Part shown: piece after piece, positions 27,134 through 36,281 of the stretch
Numbering within the stretch: the stretch's first letter is position 1
Layout of the letters: each line of letters starts with the position of its first letter
NCBI GenBank assembly: GCA_021413845.1
Contig: JAIOPP010000129.1
Coordinates: forward strand, 1 to 51,471
Direction of reading: 5' to 3'
Source: Planctomycetia bacterium
GTDB lineage: Bacteria; Planctomycetota; Planctomycetia; Pirellulales; PNKZ01
Length of the DNA: 51,471 nt
Translations under genes and position numbers: made by a program
The notes under the pieces: model-generated
Told to the model about the DNA's origin: nothing
Databases searched by the model: none
Seen by the model: the letters and a program-made list of their open reading frames with translations, nothing else

Positions 27134-27792
27134 CCGGCGCAGGGCACGGCCGTATTCGCATCGCTTGCGACTTAGAAAACATTCGTGCGTCGTCGCCCGG
27201 GTTCGGTCGGGCATCTTGTCGAACGTACTCTGCGCAAAGCATTGCAACCCGGCCGGGCTGCTCGGAGTTAGCTCGCGAGCAACCGGTTGGCCCGAGCGAC
27301 GACGCACCGGACGACACCCCTGCCGAGCGAAGTCCTCTCCCCGGTTTGCAACCCCGAGAAGAGCTTCGGGCGATTCGATCCGCGGTTTACCTCTTCGTCG
27401 GAAGAAGCAGCCCATCGCGCACCTCGCCTGAGCGCGCGACGACCGAGGATCGCGAAGCACGGAGCGTTCGGTTAAGTAAACGCTGCGCACTCCGCAGGCC
27501 GGAAGGAGACGCCGAGTTGTTTTCAAGCAACGCGGTCGACCGGCGTCGCGACGGACCGACAATCAAGTCGATTCGGTTCGAGCCCGGGCGGCGACAAGCG
27601 GCGCGGCCCCGGCACGAACGTCCCATCGCGATTCGTCGTCGCCTCGTTTCGCATGCATGCAACCGGCGACGTGTCGAAACCTATCAAGGTCGGAGTCGTG
27701 CCCCCTTCACACGGAGCTCAACATCGCACTTCGCCGGCTGAAATTCAACGCGAAGATTTAGGCCAAGGAAACGCAGCTTCCGAGCGCTCGCC
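27134..27792. other. Gene-free stretch, about 660 bp
   Basis: GC-rich DNA without a credible gene. Open frames of 145-249 codons on both strands have Arg/Cys/Ser-rich, repetitive, unrecognisable translations and no ribosome-binding sites. No tRNA, RNase P, tmRNA or riboswitch signature was found. Many short GC palindromes are present. It may be decayed genes or an unrecognised RNA. Confidence 0.5.
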
Positions 27793-28173
27793 TCAGATAT
27801 CCGTGGGGTCGCCGAACGTTTCGTTCAGCTCGATGGCGGCTTTGACGAGCCGCTTCACGGTCTTCGGGGCGACGTCGTCGTCTTCCTGCAGCACGAGCGT
27901 CGCCATTTCGTACTTGCCTCCCGGCTTCAAGCGTTCTTCGATCTCTTGCAAGCGCTTCCCTCGCCAGAATCCGAGCAACACGCGTTGCTCTTCGGCACGG
28001 ATCAGCAGCACGGGGCCATGGGAGAGATAAACCAGATGGCCCCACTTAATCGTTTCCGTCAACTTGGCCGAGGCCATGACGCTTGCCCTCAGCTTCTCAA
28101 CCATGACGCGCCGCCAACCGTCGAGAGCGGCGACATAGGCATCGGGGTTCGCGGACGGAACGGACTTCTTCAT
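27793..28173 (-). CDS. DUF1801 domain protein
   Basis: 126 residues, a complete DUF1801 (YdhG-like) domain: WRRVMVEKLRASVMASAKL, then ETIKWGHLVYLSHGPVLLI, where the WG-x-P/V-x-Y block is the family mark, VLLGFWRGKRLQEI and the C-terminal LVKAAIELNETFGDP. The proteins have a small alpha/beta fold related to frataxin-like proteins and their function is unknown; they are frequent in accessory regions. No clear Shine-Dalgarno before the ATG at 28173. It is the first gene of a three-gene, same-strand group (27793, 28204, 28747) between repeat elements. Confidence 0.87.
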   Translation of the reverse strand: MKKSVPSANPDAYVAALDGWRRVMVEKLRASVMASAKLTETIKWGHLVYLSHGPVLLIRAEEQRVLLGFWRGKRLQEIEERLKPGGKYEMATLVLQEDDDVAPKTVKRLVKAAIELNETFGDPTDI

Positions 28174-28203
28174 CGCTGCACACGTAGGTCGAGATGATTC
28201 GAG

Positions 28204-28704
28204 CTAGGGAATAACACGAATGCACGTATGCTCGATTCGATCGATAAGCTTCATCTCGCCGACAAGAATGAAGTAGTACATTGCCGTGTGGTGTTGCTGA
28301 AAGCCGGGTGGGGCAGGGGCGTGTTTTTGTAAATTCATGATTCCTCGAACCTGTACCAGTCGCCCCTCAGTCTCCTCAGCAGGAAGCAATTTGCCGACGA
28401 TAAAAACACGTTCGCCATCGAGGATGACATAGGGACGTAACGGTTTAACTAAGCCTCCCCAAGCAATGCCCTGTGCTTCCACTTGTCGGGAAACGCAATC
28501 TCGCCAAGACACGGACTCCATGCTGCCGGTGCCGGACATCTTGGATGCATACAGGTGCTGATCAGTACGGCCGTTCTCCGTCTGCTCGCCTTTTGCTGCC
28601 GAACAAACCAAAGCCAATGACAGGAACGCGGCAACGACGCATACTTGCTCCAGCTTCAGACTCGTTCGAGTCGGATTTTCCGGCGACATGATGGCTGCAC
28701 ACAT
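28204..28704 (-). CDS. Hypothetical exported protein
   Basis: 166 residues. Hydrophobic segment at residues 19-36 (VCVVAAFLSLALVCSAAKG) makes a signal peptide after a charged N-terminus. The mature part is Glu/Gln-rich at first, then a compact domain with WRDCVSRQVEAQGIAWGG, PYVILDGERVFIVGKLLP and a His-rich stretch (FQQHHTAMYYFILVGEMK). Start ATG 28704; an internal ATG at 28689 is equally possible and neither has a good Shine-Dalgarno. Base composition by eye is clearly less GC-rich than most of the window, as for the next gene, which suggests a different history. No family recognised. Confidence 0.65.
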   Translation of the reverse strand: MCAAIMSPENPTRTSLKLEQVCVVAAFLSLALVCSAAKGEQTENGRTDQHLYASKMSGTGSMESVSWRDCVSRQVEAQGIAWGGLVKPLRPYVILDGERVFIVGKLLPAEETEGRLVQVRGIMNLQKHAPAPPGFQQHHTAMYYFILVGEMKLIDRIEHTCIRVIP

Positions 28705-28746
28705 AGATGCCTACCAAATCTCAGGCAAGGCTTAATTGCCAACGAA

Positions 28747-29196
28747 TCAAGGAAGCTGAACCATCCCTGCGGTATCGACGAGAAAACGAGTTTCGTTCGA
28801 CCAGACTCCCATATATCCCTTATGTCGAAGAAAATGCTCGTCGACTTCCATCGAGTCTTGCGACGATTTTATGATAGCGCCGGGCTCATCGTAAATGATA
28901 AGTCGAATGCCGTCCGCCACAGTGATCAATCGAGGCATTTCTCCGTAAACCCATTGCATGTGATTCCCTGGATCATCGACGATACGCATCTTGTGGCCGA
29001 ACCGGAATTCAAATCGAGTCGAAACATAGGGAACACCGTCGGGCTTGCCCCCGATGTAATGAATGCCGGGAAGGCCGAACTGAACAATAAAATATGAGAC
29101 GAGAACTGGCGCGAAAGCAACGCCAAAGCACAATAACGCGCCGCCTCGGCTTCGCGCAGTCGTCGCGCTCGCTTCGCCGGATGATGAATCGTCCAT
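28747..29196 (-). CDS. Hypothetical protein with one N-terminal membrane anchor
   Basis: 149 residues. Short Ser/Ala/Thr-rich cytoplasmic start, a transmembrane segment at about residues 19-39 (GALLCFGVAFAPVLVSYFIV), then an extracytoplasmic domain with FEFRFGHKMRIVDDPGNH, RLITVADGIRLIIYDEPG and VDEHFLRHKGYMGVWS. No family recognised. It lies 42 bp upstream of the exported protein gene on the same strand, and the two share lower GC content, so they probably form a pair. Between repeat copies on either side. Confidence 0.62.
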   Translation of the reverse strand: MDDSSSGEASATTARSRGGALLCFGVAFAPVLVSYFIVQFGLPGIHYIGGKPDGVPYVSTRFEFRFGHKMRIVDDPGNHMQWVYGEMPRLITVADGIRLIIYDEPGAIIKSSQDSMEVDEHFLRHKGYMGVWSNETRFLVDTAGMVQLP

Positions 29197-29247
29197 GGTT
29201 CACGCGTATTGCAGACGAACTATTCCACTCGCGCTCGATCGCCTCCG

Positions 29248-29282
29248 TTCAATAGCCCGGGATGCATATCCCGGGGCCGCGA
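29248..29282. repeat. GATGCATATC palindrome family, copy B (perfect)
   Basis: Core CCCGGGATGCATATCCCGGG is a perfect hairpin (8-bp arms, GCAT centre), preceded by TTCAATAG and followed by GCCGCGA. Compare copy A at 27039-27071 and copy C at 48812-48843. Confidence 0.8.
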
Positions 29283-29316
29283 AGCCCAAGCCCCTCGCAG
29301 CAACTCTCCCCGCCGA

Positions 29317-30837
29317 TCACGCCAAGATCGGCTTCACCACTTCCCCGTGCACGTCCGTCAGGCGGAAGTAGCGGCCTTGGAATTTATAGGTGAGCCGCGT
29401 GTGGTCGAGGCCTAAGAGGTGCAGCACCGTGGCTTGGAAGTCGTGGACGTGGACATTGATTTCCACGGCGTTGAAGCCGAACTCGTCGGAGGCGCCGTAG
29501 CTGATGCCCGGCTTGATGCCGCCGCCGGCCATCCAAGCGGTGAACGCATAGGGGTGATGATCGCGGCCCCATTGCTTCGTCTCTTCGATCTTCCCTTGCA
29601 GAAACGGCGTCCGTCCGAACTCGCCGCCGTAGATGACGAGCGTGTCGTCGAGCAAGCCGCGCTGCTTCAAGTCTTTCACGAGCGCCGCCGAGGGAGCGTC
29701 GACGTCGGTGCATTGGATCTTGAGCTGCGTGGTGAGATTGCGATGCTGGTCCCAGCCGGCGTGCATCAATTGCACGAAGCGCACACCCCGCTCCGCGAGC
29801 CGGCGCGCCATCAGGCAGTTGTAAGCATACGAGCCTTGCTTCAAGACGTCGGGCCCATACATATCGAGGATGTGTTGCGGCTCGTCGGAGAAGTCGGTGA
29901 GCTCCGGCACGCTCGCCTGCATCCGATACGCCATCTCGTACTGCGCGATCCGGGTCGCGATTTCCGGATCGCCGTATTCGCGAAGTTGCAGCTGGTTCAT
30001 CTCGGCGAGGCCATCGAGCATCTTCCGCCGCACGCTTCGGCTCATCCCCTCGGGATTCGAGAGATAGAGGACCGGATCGCCGTTGCCGCGGAACTTCACT
30101 CCTTGAAACTTCGTCGGTAGGAAACCGGCTCCCCAATAGAAGTCGTAAAATATCTGCCCGCACGAAGCTTCCTTATCGCGCGAGGTCATCACGCAAAACG
30201 AAGGTAAGTCTTGCGTGTCGCTACCGAGGCCGTAGGTGAGCCAAGAGCCCATGCTCGGCCGGCCGGCTTGCTCGCTGCCGGTGAGGAAGAAGGTAATCGC
30301 CGGGGCATGGTTCACGGCCGTCGTGTGAAGCGACTTCACGAAGCAGAGGTCGTCGGCGATCTCGGCCGTGCGCGGCAGGAAGTCGGAAACCCAAGCTCCC
30401 GAACGGCCGTGTTGCGCAAACTTCGTGATCTCCGCGAGGCAGGGGCGCGCGGTCTGTCCGCCGGTCATCGTGCTGAAGCGCCGGCCGCCGACGATGTCGT
30501 CGGGAATCTGCTTGCCGTGTTGCTTGCGGAGCGTCGGCTTGTAGTCGAACGTGTCGACGTGCGTCGGCGCGCCGTTTTGAAACAGATAGATTACGCGCTT
30601 CGCTCGGGCCGCATGATGCGGCAGGCCGGCGAGACCGCCGAAGCGCGCCGGCAAGGCCGAGCTTGTCGCGGCGTCGGCAGCGAAGCCGTTCGACGAGAGG
30701 CCGTCGCCGGCCAGGAGCGAGCCGAGGGCTGCGGTGCCGAGCCCGAGTGCGGAGCGACCGAAGAATTGCCGGCGCGTGACGTCGGCTTCGGCCGTGCGGA
30801 GCGGTTCTGCGGGAGATGGCATGTCGGAGGGGATCAT
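29317..30837 (-). CDS. DUF1501 domain protein, Tat-exported
   Basis: 506 residues. DUF1501 proteins are alkaline-phosphatase/sulfatase-like in fold and very abundant in planctomycetes; their substrates are not known. N-terminal Tat signal TRRQFFGRSALGLGTAALG; then RAKRVIYLFQNGAPTHVDTF, the typical opening, SLHTTAVNHAPAITFFLTGS, and near the C-terminus LVIYGGEFGRTPF and GRDHHPYAFTAWMAGGG, which are family blocks. The start ATG overlaps the stop of the upstream DUF1549/DUF1553 gene as ATGA (30834-30837), so the two are translationally coupled, as usual for this pair. Probably acts outside the cytoplasm with its partner. Confidence 0.96.
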   Translation of the reverse strand: MIPSDMPSPAEPLRTAEADVTRRQFFGRSALGLGTAALGSLLAGDGLSSNGFAADAATSSALPARFGGLAGLPHHAARAKRVIYLFQNGAPTHVDTFDYKPTLRKQHGKQIPDDIVGGRRFSTMTGGQTARPCLAEITKFAQHGRSGAWVSDFLPRTAEIADDLCFVKSLHTTAVNHAPAITFFLTGSEQAGRPSMGSWLTYGLGSDTQDLPSFCVMTSRDKEASCGQIFYDFYWGAGFLPTKFQGVKFRGNGDPVLYLSNPEGMSRSVRRKMLDGLAEMNQLQLREYGDPEIATRIAQYEMAYRMQASVPELTDFSDEPQHILDMYGPDVLKQGSYAYNCLMARRLAERGVRFVQLMHAGWDQHRNLTTQLKIQCTDVDAPSAALVKDLKQRGLLDDTLVIYGGEFGRTPFLQGKIEETKQWGRDHHPYAFTAWMAGGGIKPGISYGASDEFGFNAVEINVHVHDFQATVLHLLGLDHTRLTYKFQGRYFRLTDVHGEVVKPILA

Positions 30838-33380
30838 TGTTTGGTGAGCGTTTCGTCGAGGTTGAAGAGCATGGCGCAGAGCGTCGCGAACGCCGCATGT
30901 TCGATCGGATCGAGCTTCGCGTCGCGCGGCGACTCGCCGACCTTCAGCAGCTTCTCGGCGGCGGTCGGGTCGGCCGCGAATTCGGCCCGCAATTGCGCGA
31001 GCGACTTCGAGAGGATCCGGAGTTCATCCGGCGTCGGGCTGCGCAAAGTCGTGCGCCGAAACGCCGCGGCGAGGCGCTCGTTCGGCGCGATCGCCGAGTC
31101 TTTTAGCGTCTGCTCGGCCAGCGCGCGCGCCGCTTCGACGTAGGCCGGATCGTTGAGCGTCGTGAGTGCGTGGAGCGGTGTGTTCGTCCGTAAGGTTTTC
31201 ACGGTGCAGGTCTGCCGCGCGGCGACATCGAAGAACGACGTCGGGCCGACGATCCGCCGCCAGAAGATATACAAGCTCCGGCGATACAAGGCATCTCCCT
31301 TGTCTTGCACATACGATTTCTTCCCGAACGTGGCTTCTTCCCAGATGCCGGCAGGTTGATAAGGCTTCACCGACGGGCCACCTAGCTTTTCGACGAGCAA
31401 GCCGGCCGACGCTAAGGCTTGATCGCGCAGCATCCACGACGGCATCCGAAACCGCGGCCCGCGCGCCAGCAACCGGTTCTCGGGATCGCGCTCTAAGATC
31501 GCCGGCGAAACTTTCGACTCTTGCCGATACGCGGCGCTGGTAACGATGAGGCGATGCAGATGCTTCACGTCCCAAGGAGATTTACCGTTCGGGCCGTCCA
31601 TAAACTCCACGGCCAGCCAATCGAGCAGTTCCGGATGCGACGGCTTTTCGCCTTGTACGCCGAAGTCGTCGACCGTCTTCACGAGACCGGTTCCGAAGAA
31701 CGTTTGCCAGATGCGATTGACCGTGACGCGAGCCGTGAGCGGGTGCTTGCGATCGACGAGCCAACGGGCCAAGCTCAGCCGATTGCGCGGCGCGTCGGCC
31801 GGCAAAGGCGGCAGCACGGCCGGAGTTCCCGCCGCGACCTTTGCGCCGGGCTTGTCGTAGGCCCCCTTGTCGAGCATGAACGTCTCGCGCGGAGTCGGCA
31901 ACTCGTCCATCACCATCACGCGCGGGATGCGCGTCAGAAGTTGATCGCGTTCGTCGACCGCACTCTTTTGGCTCGCCAAGAGTTTGCCGTAAGCCGGCTC
32001 TTTGTCTTTGTAGAAGGCCGCCATCTCGCGCAAGGCGTCGGCCCCGCGCTTCGCCGGCTCGAGGTTCAGCGCCGTGAGGATGTTGCCGGAGAGTGCCGCA
32101 GCTTTGGTGGATTTACCGGCGGGGAGTTTCGCCTCGCGCGGGAAGAGGGTCGTTTCGAGCGTTGCGACTTCTTCCGCGATCTTCGTTACTTTGGCGGCAG
32201 CCGCGGCGGCCGTTTCCAGATCCGTCGGACTAGCGAAATCGACGATGGGCGTAATCTGTCCGCTCCGTCCGCCGCCGCTCGCGCTTCCCGTTTCCGAAGT
32301 GGTGTTGAAGTAGGCGTATAGCGCGTAGTATTCGCGGTTCGTGATCGGGTCGAACTTGTGGTCGTGGCAGCGGGCGCAGCCGACCGTGAGCCCGAGCCAC
32401 ACGGTGCTGACGGTCTCCGCGCGGTCCATCACGTTTTCGACGCGCGTCTCTTCGGCGATGCGGCCCCCTTCGCCGTTGAACATGTGGTTGCGATTGAAAC
32501 CGGTCGCGACCTTTTGCTCGAGCGTGGCGTTGGGAAGCAAATCGCCGGCCAGTTGCTCGACGGTAAACTTGTCGTAAGGCATGTTGTCGTTCAACGCCTT
32601 GACGACCCAATCGCGCCAGGGCCACATCGTGCGCTCGGGATCTCCCTGATAGCCGTTGGTGTCGGCATAGCGCGCGGCATCGAGCCATTCCCAAGCCCAG
32701 CGTTCGCCGTAGCGCGGCGAGGCCAGCAGCCGATCGACGACTCGTTCGTAGGCGTCGGGAGAGTTGTCGAGTAGGAAAGCGTTGACCTCGGCCGGAGTCG
32801 GCGGGAGACCGACGAGATCGAGATAGACGCGCCGCAGCAATGTTGCTTTCGCTGCTTCGGAAGAAGGGCGCAGCTTCTCCTTTTCCAGACGAGCCAGAAG
32901 GAAGCGATCTATCGGCGTGCGCGGCCAGCCCGCGAGCGGCGACTTCGCATCGGCGGCCGGCAACGGCGGCCTTTGCGGCGCCTCGAACGCCCAATGTTTT
33001 CCCCACGGCGCCCCTTCGTCGATCCAGCGCTGGATCAGCGCGATCTGAGCGGCGTCGACCTTGCGATTCGATTTCGGCGGCGGCATCTGCTCGTCGGGAT
33101 CGTGCGACGTGAGCCGCTGCATGATCTTGCTCGCAGCGCTCTTGCCGGGCACGAACGCTGCACTGGCGATCGCGGCGGCGCGGTCGTCGAGCCGGAGATC
33201 GGCTTCGCGATGCTTCGGATCGGGCCCATGACAATGGAAGCAGTTGTCGCTCAGGATCGGCAGAATATCGCGACTAAAATGGACCGGCTCCGGGACCGAC
33301 GGAGCAGCGGCGAAGAGCGCCGATTGTGATCCGGCGCAAGCAGCGACTAGAGACGCGACGAAGAGAACGATACGAAGCAC
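30834..33380 (-). CDS. PSCyt1 / DUF1549 / DUF1553 protein (planctomycete cytochrome C-like)
   Basis: 848 residues. Signal peptide with a lipobox-like LVAAC at residues 11-15. PSCyt1 domain with heme-binding CFHCH (in [19 protein letters not shown]), the distal MPPP around EQMPPPKSN as possible methionine ligand, DUF1549 ([47 protein letters not shown]), and DUF1553 near the C-terminus ([40 protein letters not shown]). A Gly/Ser-rich linker (SASGGGRSG) separates parts. Members are thought to function in an electron-transfer-linked periplasmic degradation process, but none is characterised. Coupled by ATGA to the DUF1501 gene. Confidence 0.95.
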   Translation of the reverse strand: MLRIVLFVASLVAACAGSQSALFAAAPSVPEPVHFSRDILPILSDNCFHCHGPDPKHREADLRLDDRAAAIASAAFVPGKSAASKIMQRLTSHDPDEQMPPPKSNRKVDAAQIALIQRWIDEGAPWGKHWAFEAPQRPPLPAADAKSPLAGWPRTPIDRFLLARLEKEKLRPSSEAAKATLLRRVYLDLVGLPPTPAEVNAFLLDNSPDAYERVVDRLLASPRYGERWAWEWLDAARYADTNGYQGDPERTMWPWRDWVVKALNDNMPYDKFTVEQLAGDLLPNATLEQKVATGFNRNHMFNGEGGRIAEETRVENVMDRAETVSTVWLGLTVGCARCHDHKFDPITNREYYALYAYFNTTSETGSASGGGRSGQITPIVDFASPTDLETAAAAAAKVTKIAEEVATLETTLFPREAKLPAGKSTKAAALSGNILTALNLEPAKRGADALREMAAFYKDKEPAYGKLLASQKSAVDERDQLLTRIPRVMVMDELPTPRETFMLDKGAYDKPGAKVAAGTPAVLPPLPADAPRNRLSLARWLVDRKHPLTARVTVNRIWQTFFGTGLVKTVDDFGVQGEKPSHPELLDWLAVEFMDGPNGKSPWDVKHLHRLIVTSAAYRQESKVSPAILERDPENRLLARGPRFRMPSWMLRDQALASAGLLVEKLGGPSVKPYQPAGIWEEATFGKKSYVQDKGDALYRRSLYIFWRRIVGPTSFFDVAARQTCTVKTLRTNTPLHALTTLNDPAYVEAARALAEQTLKDSAIAPNERLAAAFRRTTLRSPTPDELRILSKSLAQLRAEFAADPTAAEKLLKVGESPRDAKLDPIEHAAFATLCAMLFNLDETLTKQ

Positions 33381-33575
33381 GAAAACACTCCGGCGGGCGA
33401 AACGGAGAGGGGATTCGAGGCGGGCGGGTAGGGCAGGGGGTGCGGACCAGGAAGACGCTCTAGTTTACACGCCCCAAGCGATTACCGCCAAATGATTCCC
33501 CCTCCGTCGGCGGTTATGCCGCTTCCCGCTCTCTGCTTCTGTTCGGGGCGAAGAGCTTAATGGTCGCTAACCGGC

Positions 33576-34412
33576 TTACCGTTTCCGCAAGATGAACACC
33601 GCGTCCGAGAGTTCGTTGTCGAACTTAACCGGGTGGTCGATGTCGTAGCAGAAATCGTAGACCTCGCAGAGCTCGAACTCCGGCACCGCGGCGAGCAGCT
33701 TGCGGAATTGCGTGGCCGTGTAGAGCCGCAACGGAAACTCCGTCGCGAGGCGCAGTTCCTTAGCGGGCGAACGGACGAGCATCGACACGCGCAGCTTTTC
33801 GATCCGCGTTCGGCGACTACTTTCGACGACGCGCAACGTATAGGTGACTTTCGTTTTCCCGCGCACCGCGGTCCAGCGCTCGATGCATTCGAGCGAGGCG
33901 TCGTCGGGCAGAAGGTGGAAGCCGAGGACGTAAAGGCCCCCTTTGCGTAGCGCGCGGTGAGCGCTGCGCAAGTGCGCCAGGGCGGCTTCTTCGGTCGTCA
34001 GATGGCGGAAGGTGTTAAACGTGTTGAAGATCGCATCGACTTGCTTCGGGACGCGAAACTCCGTCATGTCGCCGGCGAATGCGGTTGCCGAAAGCTTGCC
34101 GCGCGCGATTCGCTGCTTGAGATATGCGAGCATCTTTTCGTTGTTGTCGAAACCCGCGGTGTGGAACCCACGTCGCGCAAGTTCGACGACGAGCCTGCCG
34201 CCGCCGCAGCCCGGCTCGAGCATCGTCCGCACAGGGCCGAGCGCATGCTTCGCGCACGCCGCGGCGATGAAGTCGGCCTCGCCCGGCGTATCGTCGGCGA
34301 AGGCGAGGTCGTAGTACTCCGGATAGTCGTACCAATTCGCCGGCTCCGGCTTGCTTCGTTTCGAAGAAGTTACGGAAGCTGATTTCTTGCGCGTGGTCTT
34401 AGGCGTAGGCAT
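33576..34412 (-). CDS. SAM-dependent class I methyltransferase
   Basis: 278 residues. After a Lys/Ser/Thr-rich N-terminus comes DYPEYYDLAFADDTPGEAD, the SAM-binding glycine motif LEPGCGGGRLVVELARRG, the acidic strand end AGFDNNEKML, the adenine-binding motif FAGDMTEF and motif IV in VDAIFNTFNTFRHL. The C-terminal half carries strand-rich sequence typical of small-molecule methyltransferases. Substrate unknown. Independent gene, 195 bp beyond the DUF1549 gene start and facing away from the RND operon. Confidence 0.88.
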   Translation of the reverse strand: MPTPKTTRKKSASVTSSKRSKPEPANWYDYPEYYDLAFADDTPGEADFIAAACAKHALGPVRTMLEPGCGGGRLVVELARRGFHTAGFDNNEKMLAYLKQRIARGKLSATAFAGDMTEFRVPKQVDAIFNTFNTFRHLTTEEAALAHLRSAHRALRKGGLYVLGFHLLPDDASLECIERWTAVRGKTKVTYTLRVVESSRRTRIEKLRVSMLVRSPAKELRLATEFPLRLYTATQFRKLLAAVPEFELCEVYDFCYDIDHPVKFDNELSDAVFILRKR

Positions 34413-34749
34413 AGAGGCTTAGGTTCGCAGGGGATGAATCGTCGAGAGGCCGGCGTTGTTCGGAGTTGAAGTCGGTGTGGTCTTGGCATCCGTAAAATTA
34501 GCCAAGCCGATTTTAGAAAAAAACGAGAGTGCCGATCGTCGGTCGCATGTTAAACGAAACTTAATCTTTCTGGTCTGAAAAATGCGTAATGTTTCTGCGC
34601 CGCGAAAATGAGCGCGTGCATAGTTCGAGGGGGTTTCTTCGGAGCCTCGGGATTTTCCAGCAGATTTAAGTTGTTTCTAAAAAGCGAGAGCCGGTCATCC
34701 GCTCACAATCGCTTCGTTTGTCGTTCGCCAGATCGCCCAGGAGATAGGC
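34413..34749. other. 337-bp gene-free, relatively AT-rich intergenic region
   Basis: Lies between the divergent methyltransferase and RND adaptor genes, so should hold promoters for both. A-rich runs (GAAAAAAACGAG region near 34515-34530) and lower GC than the surroundings are seen, but no convincing -35/-10 pair, operator palindrome or metal-regulator site was found. Confidence 0.5.
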
Positions 34750-36177
34750 ATGATTGCCCGAGTTTTAGACGTATGTAAGCGATATCGCCAGAGATTTGCC
34801 TACTGTTTGATAACCGCCGTCTTGTTCACGATTTTAGAGTTCGGCCACTCCACACATTGGAGCTTTGGGTTGGGAGCGCTGTCGGCCAACGCAGCGACGC
34901 CCGAAGTCGGGACGATGCAGTTGCCGATCCCGACGAAACATGCCGCCCCACCTAAGAAGTCCAGTGCCACAGAGAAGCCGAGCACAACGGAGAAGCCCGG
35001 CACCACGGAGAAATCTCCTCCCGCGGTCGAAGCGAAAGACGGCATCCGGCTCAGCGACGACATCGCCACGCGGAGCGGTATCTCCGTCGAGACGGTCGGC
35101 TTGCATCCCGTGCGACAAACGCTCACCGTCAACGGCGTGACCGATTACGACCAAGATCGCCTCGCGCAGCTTTCGGTGCGCGTGCCCGGGCATGTCTGGC
35201 GCGTCGAGAAGCGCGAAGGGGAAGAGATCAAGAAGGGGGAGTGCCTCGCAATCGTCGATTCCGTCGAAGTCGGGGAAGCGAAGACGAACTTCCTACAAGC
35301 CAGCGTGATGCTCGACTTGAAGGCCAGCAACCTCGAACGACTCAAACGCATCACGAACGAAGTGGCCGAGCGAACGCTCCGAGTTGCCGAAGCCGAAGAG
35401 CGGGAAGCTCGGCTCACGCTCTTAAGCGCTCAACAAAAGCTGATCAACCTCGGCTTACCGATCAAGACCGAAGATTGTCGCCGGGTGACCGATGAAGAGC
35501 TTGCTTCGCGTATTCGCGTGCTCGGGCTCCCGCCATCGATCGTTGCCGGGCTCGACCCGCAATCGACGACGGCGAACCTCATTCCGCTTACCGCACCGTT
35601 CGACGGCGTCGTGATTCGCCGTTCCGCCACGATCGGCGAAGTCGTCACGCCGAGCACTTCGCAATTCGTCGTCGCCGATGTGAATCGGATGTGGATTCTG
35701 CTGGATGTCCGCAAGGGGCATGCAGGCATGGTTCGCACGGGTCAGCAATTCGAGTTCCTCGCCGATGGCTCGACGGCACCCGTCGTCGGGCACATCGACT
35801 TCGTAAACACCGAACTCGATGAAGAGACTCGCACCTTGCGCGTTCGCGCCTCGGTGGAGAATCCGATCGTCGATTCCGATTCGACCTCTCCCGGCCGAAG
35901 ACTCATGAAGGCCCACACGTTCGGCACCGGCAGCATCGTGATTCGTGAAACACCGAAAGCCGTGGTCGTCCCTTCGGCTGCCGTGCAGTTCGAGGGGCGT
36001 CAGAGCTTCGTGTTCGTGCAAGTTTCGGGAACTTTCTATCGTCGCGACGTTCAGGTTGGCTTCGCGGAAGAGGGTCGCACCGAAATCACAGAAGGGCTCG
36101 CTGCCGGCGATGTGATCGCAGTCGGCGGCAGCCATGTCTTGAAAGCGGAATGGATGACCGTGGCGGCCCAGCAATAA
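34750..36177 (+). CDS. RND efflux periplasmic adaptor (membrane fusion protein), HME type
   Basis: 475 residues. Couples the RND pump behind it to an outer-membrane channel. N-terminal signal/anchor (about residues 18-35, FAYCLITAVLFTILEF), a repetitive spacer with units of TTEKPG/TTEKPS, then the beta-barrel/lipoyl/hairpin order: VPGHVWRVEKREGEEIKKGE (lipoyl), a coiled hairpin with Glu/Arg-rich AEAEEREARLTLLSAQQ, GVVIRRSATIGEVV, WILLDVRKGHAGMVRTGQ and a C-terminal GDVIAVGGSHVLK. This is CusB/CzcB-like. No His/Met-rich metal-binding N-terminus is present, so metal choice is not readable. 104 bp upstream of the pump gene, same strand. A TolC-type partner was not found in the window. Confidence 0.93.
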   Translation: MIARVLDVCKRYRQRFAYCLITAVLFTILEFGHSTHWSFGLGALSANAATPEVGTMQLPIPTKHAAPPKKSSATEKPSTTEKPGTTEKSPPAVEAKDGIRLSDDIATRSGISVETVGLHPVRQTLTVNGVTDYDQDRLAQLSVRVPGHVWRVEKREGEEIKKGECLAIVDSVEVGEAKTNFLQASVMLDLKASNLERLKRITNEVAERTLRVAEAEEREARLTLLSAQQKLINLGLPIKTEDCRRVTDEELASRIRVLGLPPSIVAGLDPQSTTANLIPLTAPFDGVVIRRSATIGEVVTPSTSQFVVADVNRMWILLDVRKGHAGMVRTGQQFEFLADGSTAPVVGHIDFVNTELDEETRTLRVRASVENPIVDSDSTSPGRRLMKAHTFGTGSIVIRETPKAVVVPSAAVQFEGRQSFVFVQVSGTFYRRDVQVGFAEEGRTEITEGLAAGDVIAVGGSHVLKAEWMTVAAQQ

Positions 36178-36281
36178 ACCGTATCGCCATTTCCAAGTCA
36201 TCGCGTTTGCACCTACCGAGCCTCTGCTCGATCGGCGCTGGCGTTCCTCGCATCCCACCCACCCTTGATTGAAGCTTCGTA

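Noticed and set aside
27125-27562. 145-codon minus-strand frame with several Cys residues
   Set aside because: The cysteines are not in a metal-site pattern, and it ends in the inverted-repeat element; looks like open non-coding GC-rich DNA.
27570-27605. GGTTCGAGCCC, resembling a tRNA T-arm
   Set aside because: The stem needs two G-T pairs and there is no matching acceptor stem, D-arm or anticodon arm at tRNA spacing.
26992-27741. 249-codon plus-strand frame in the repeat-rich gap
   Set aside because: Begins inside a repeat element, has no Shine-Dalgarno, and the translation is Arg/Ser/Pro-rich with no recognisable fold.
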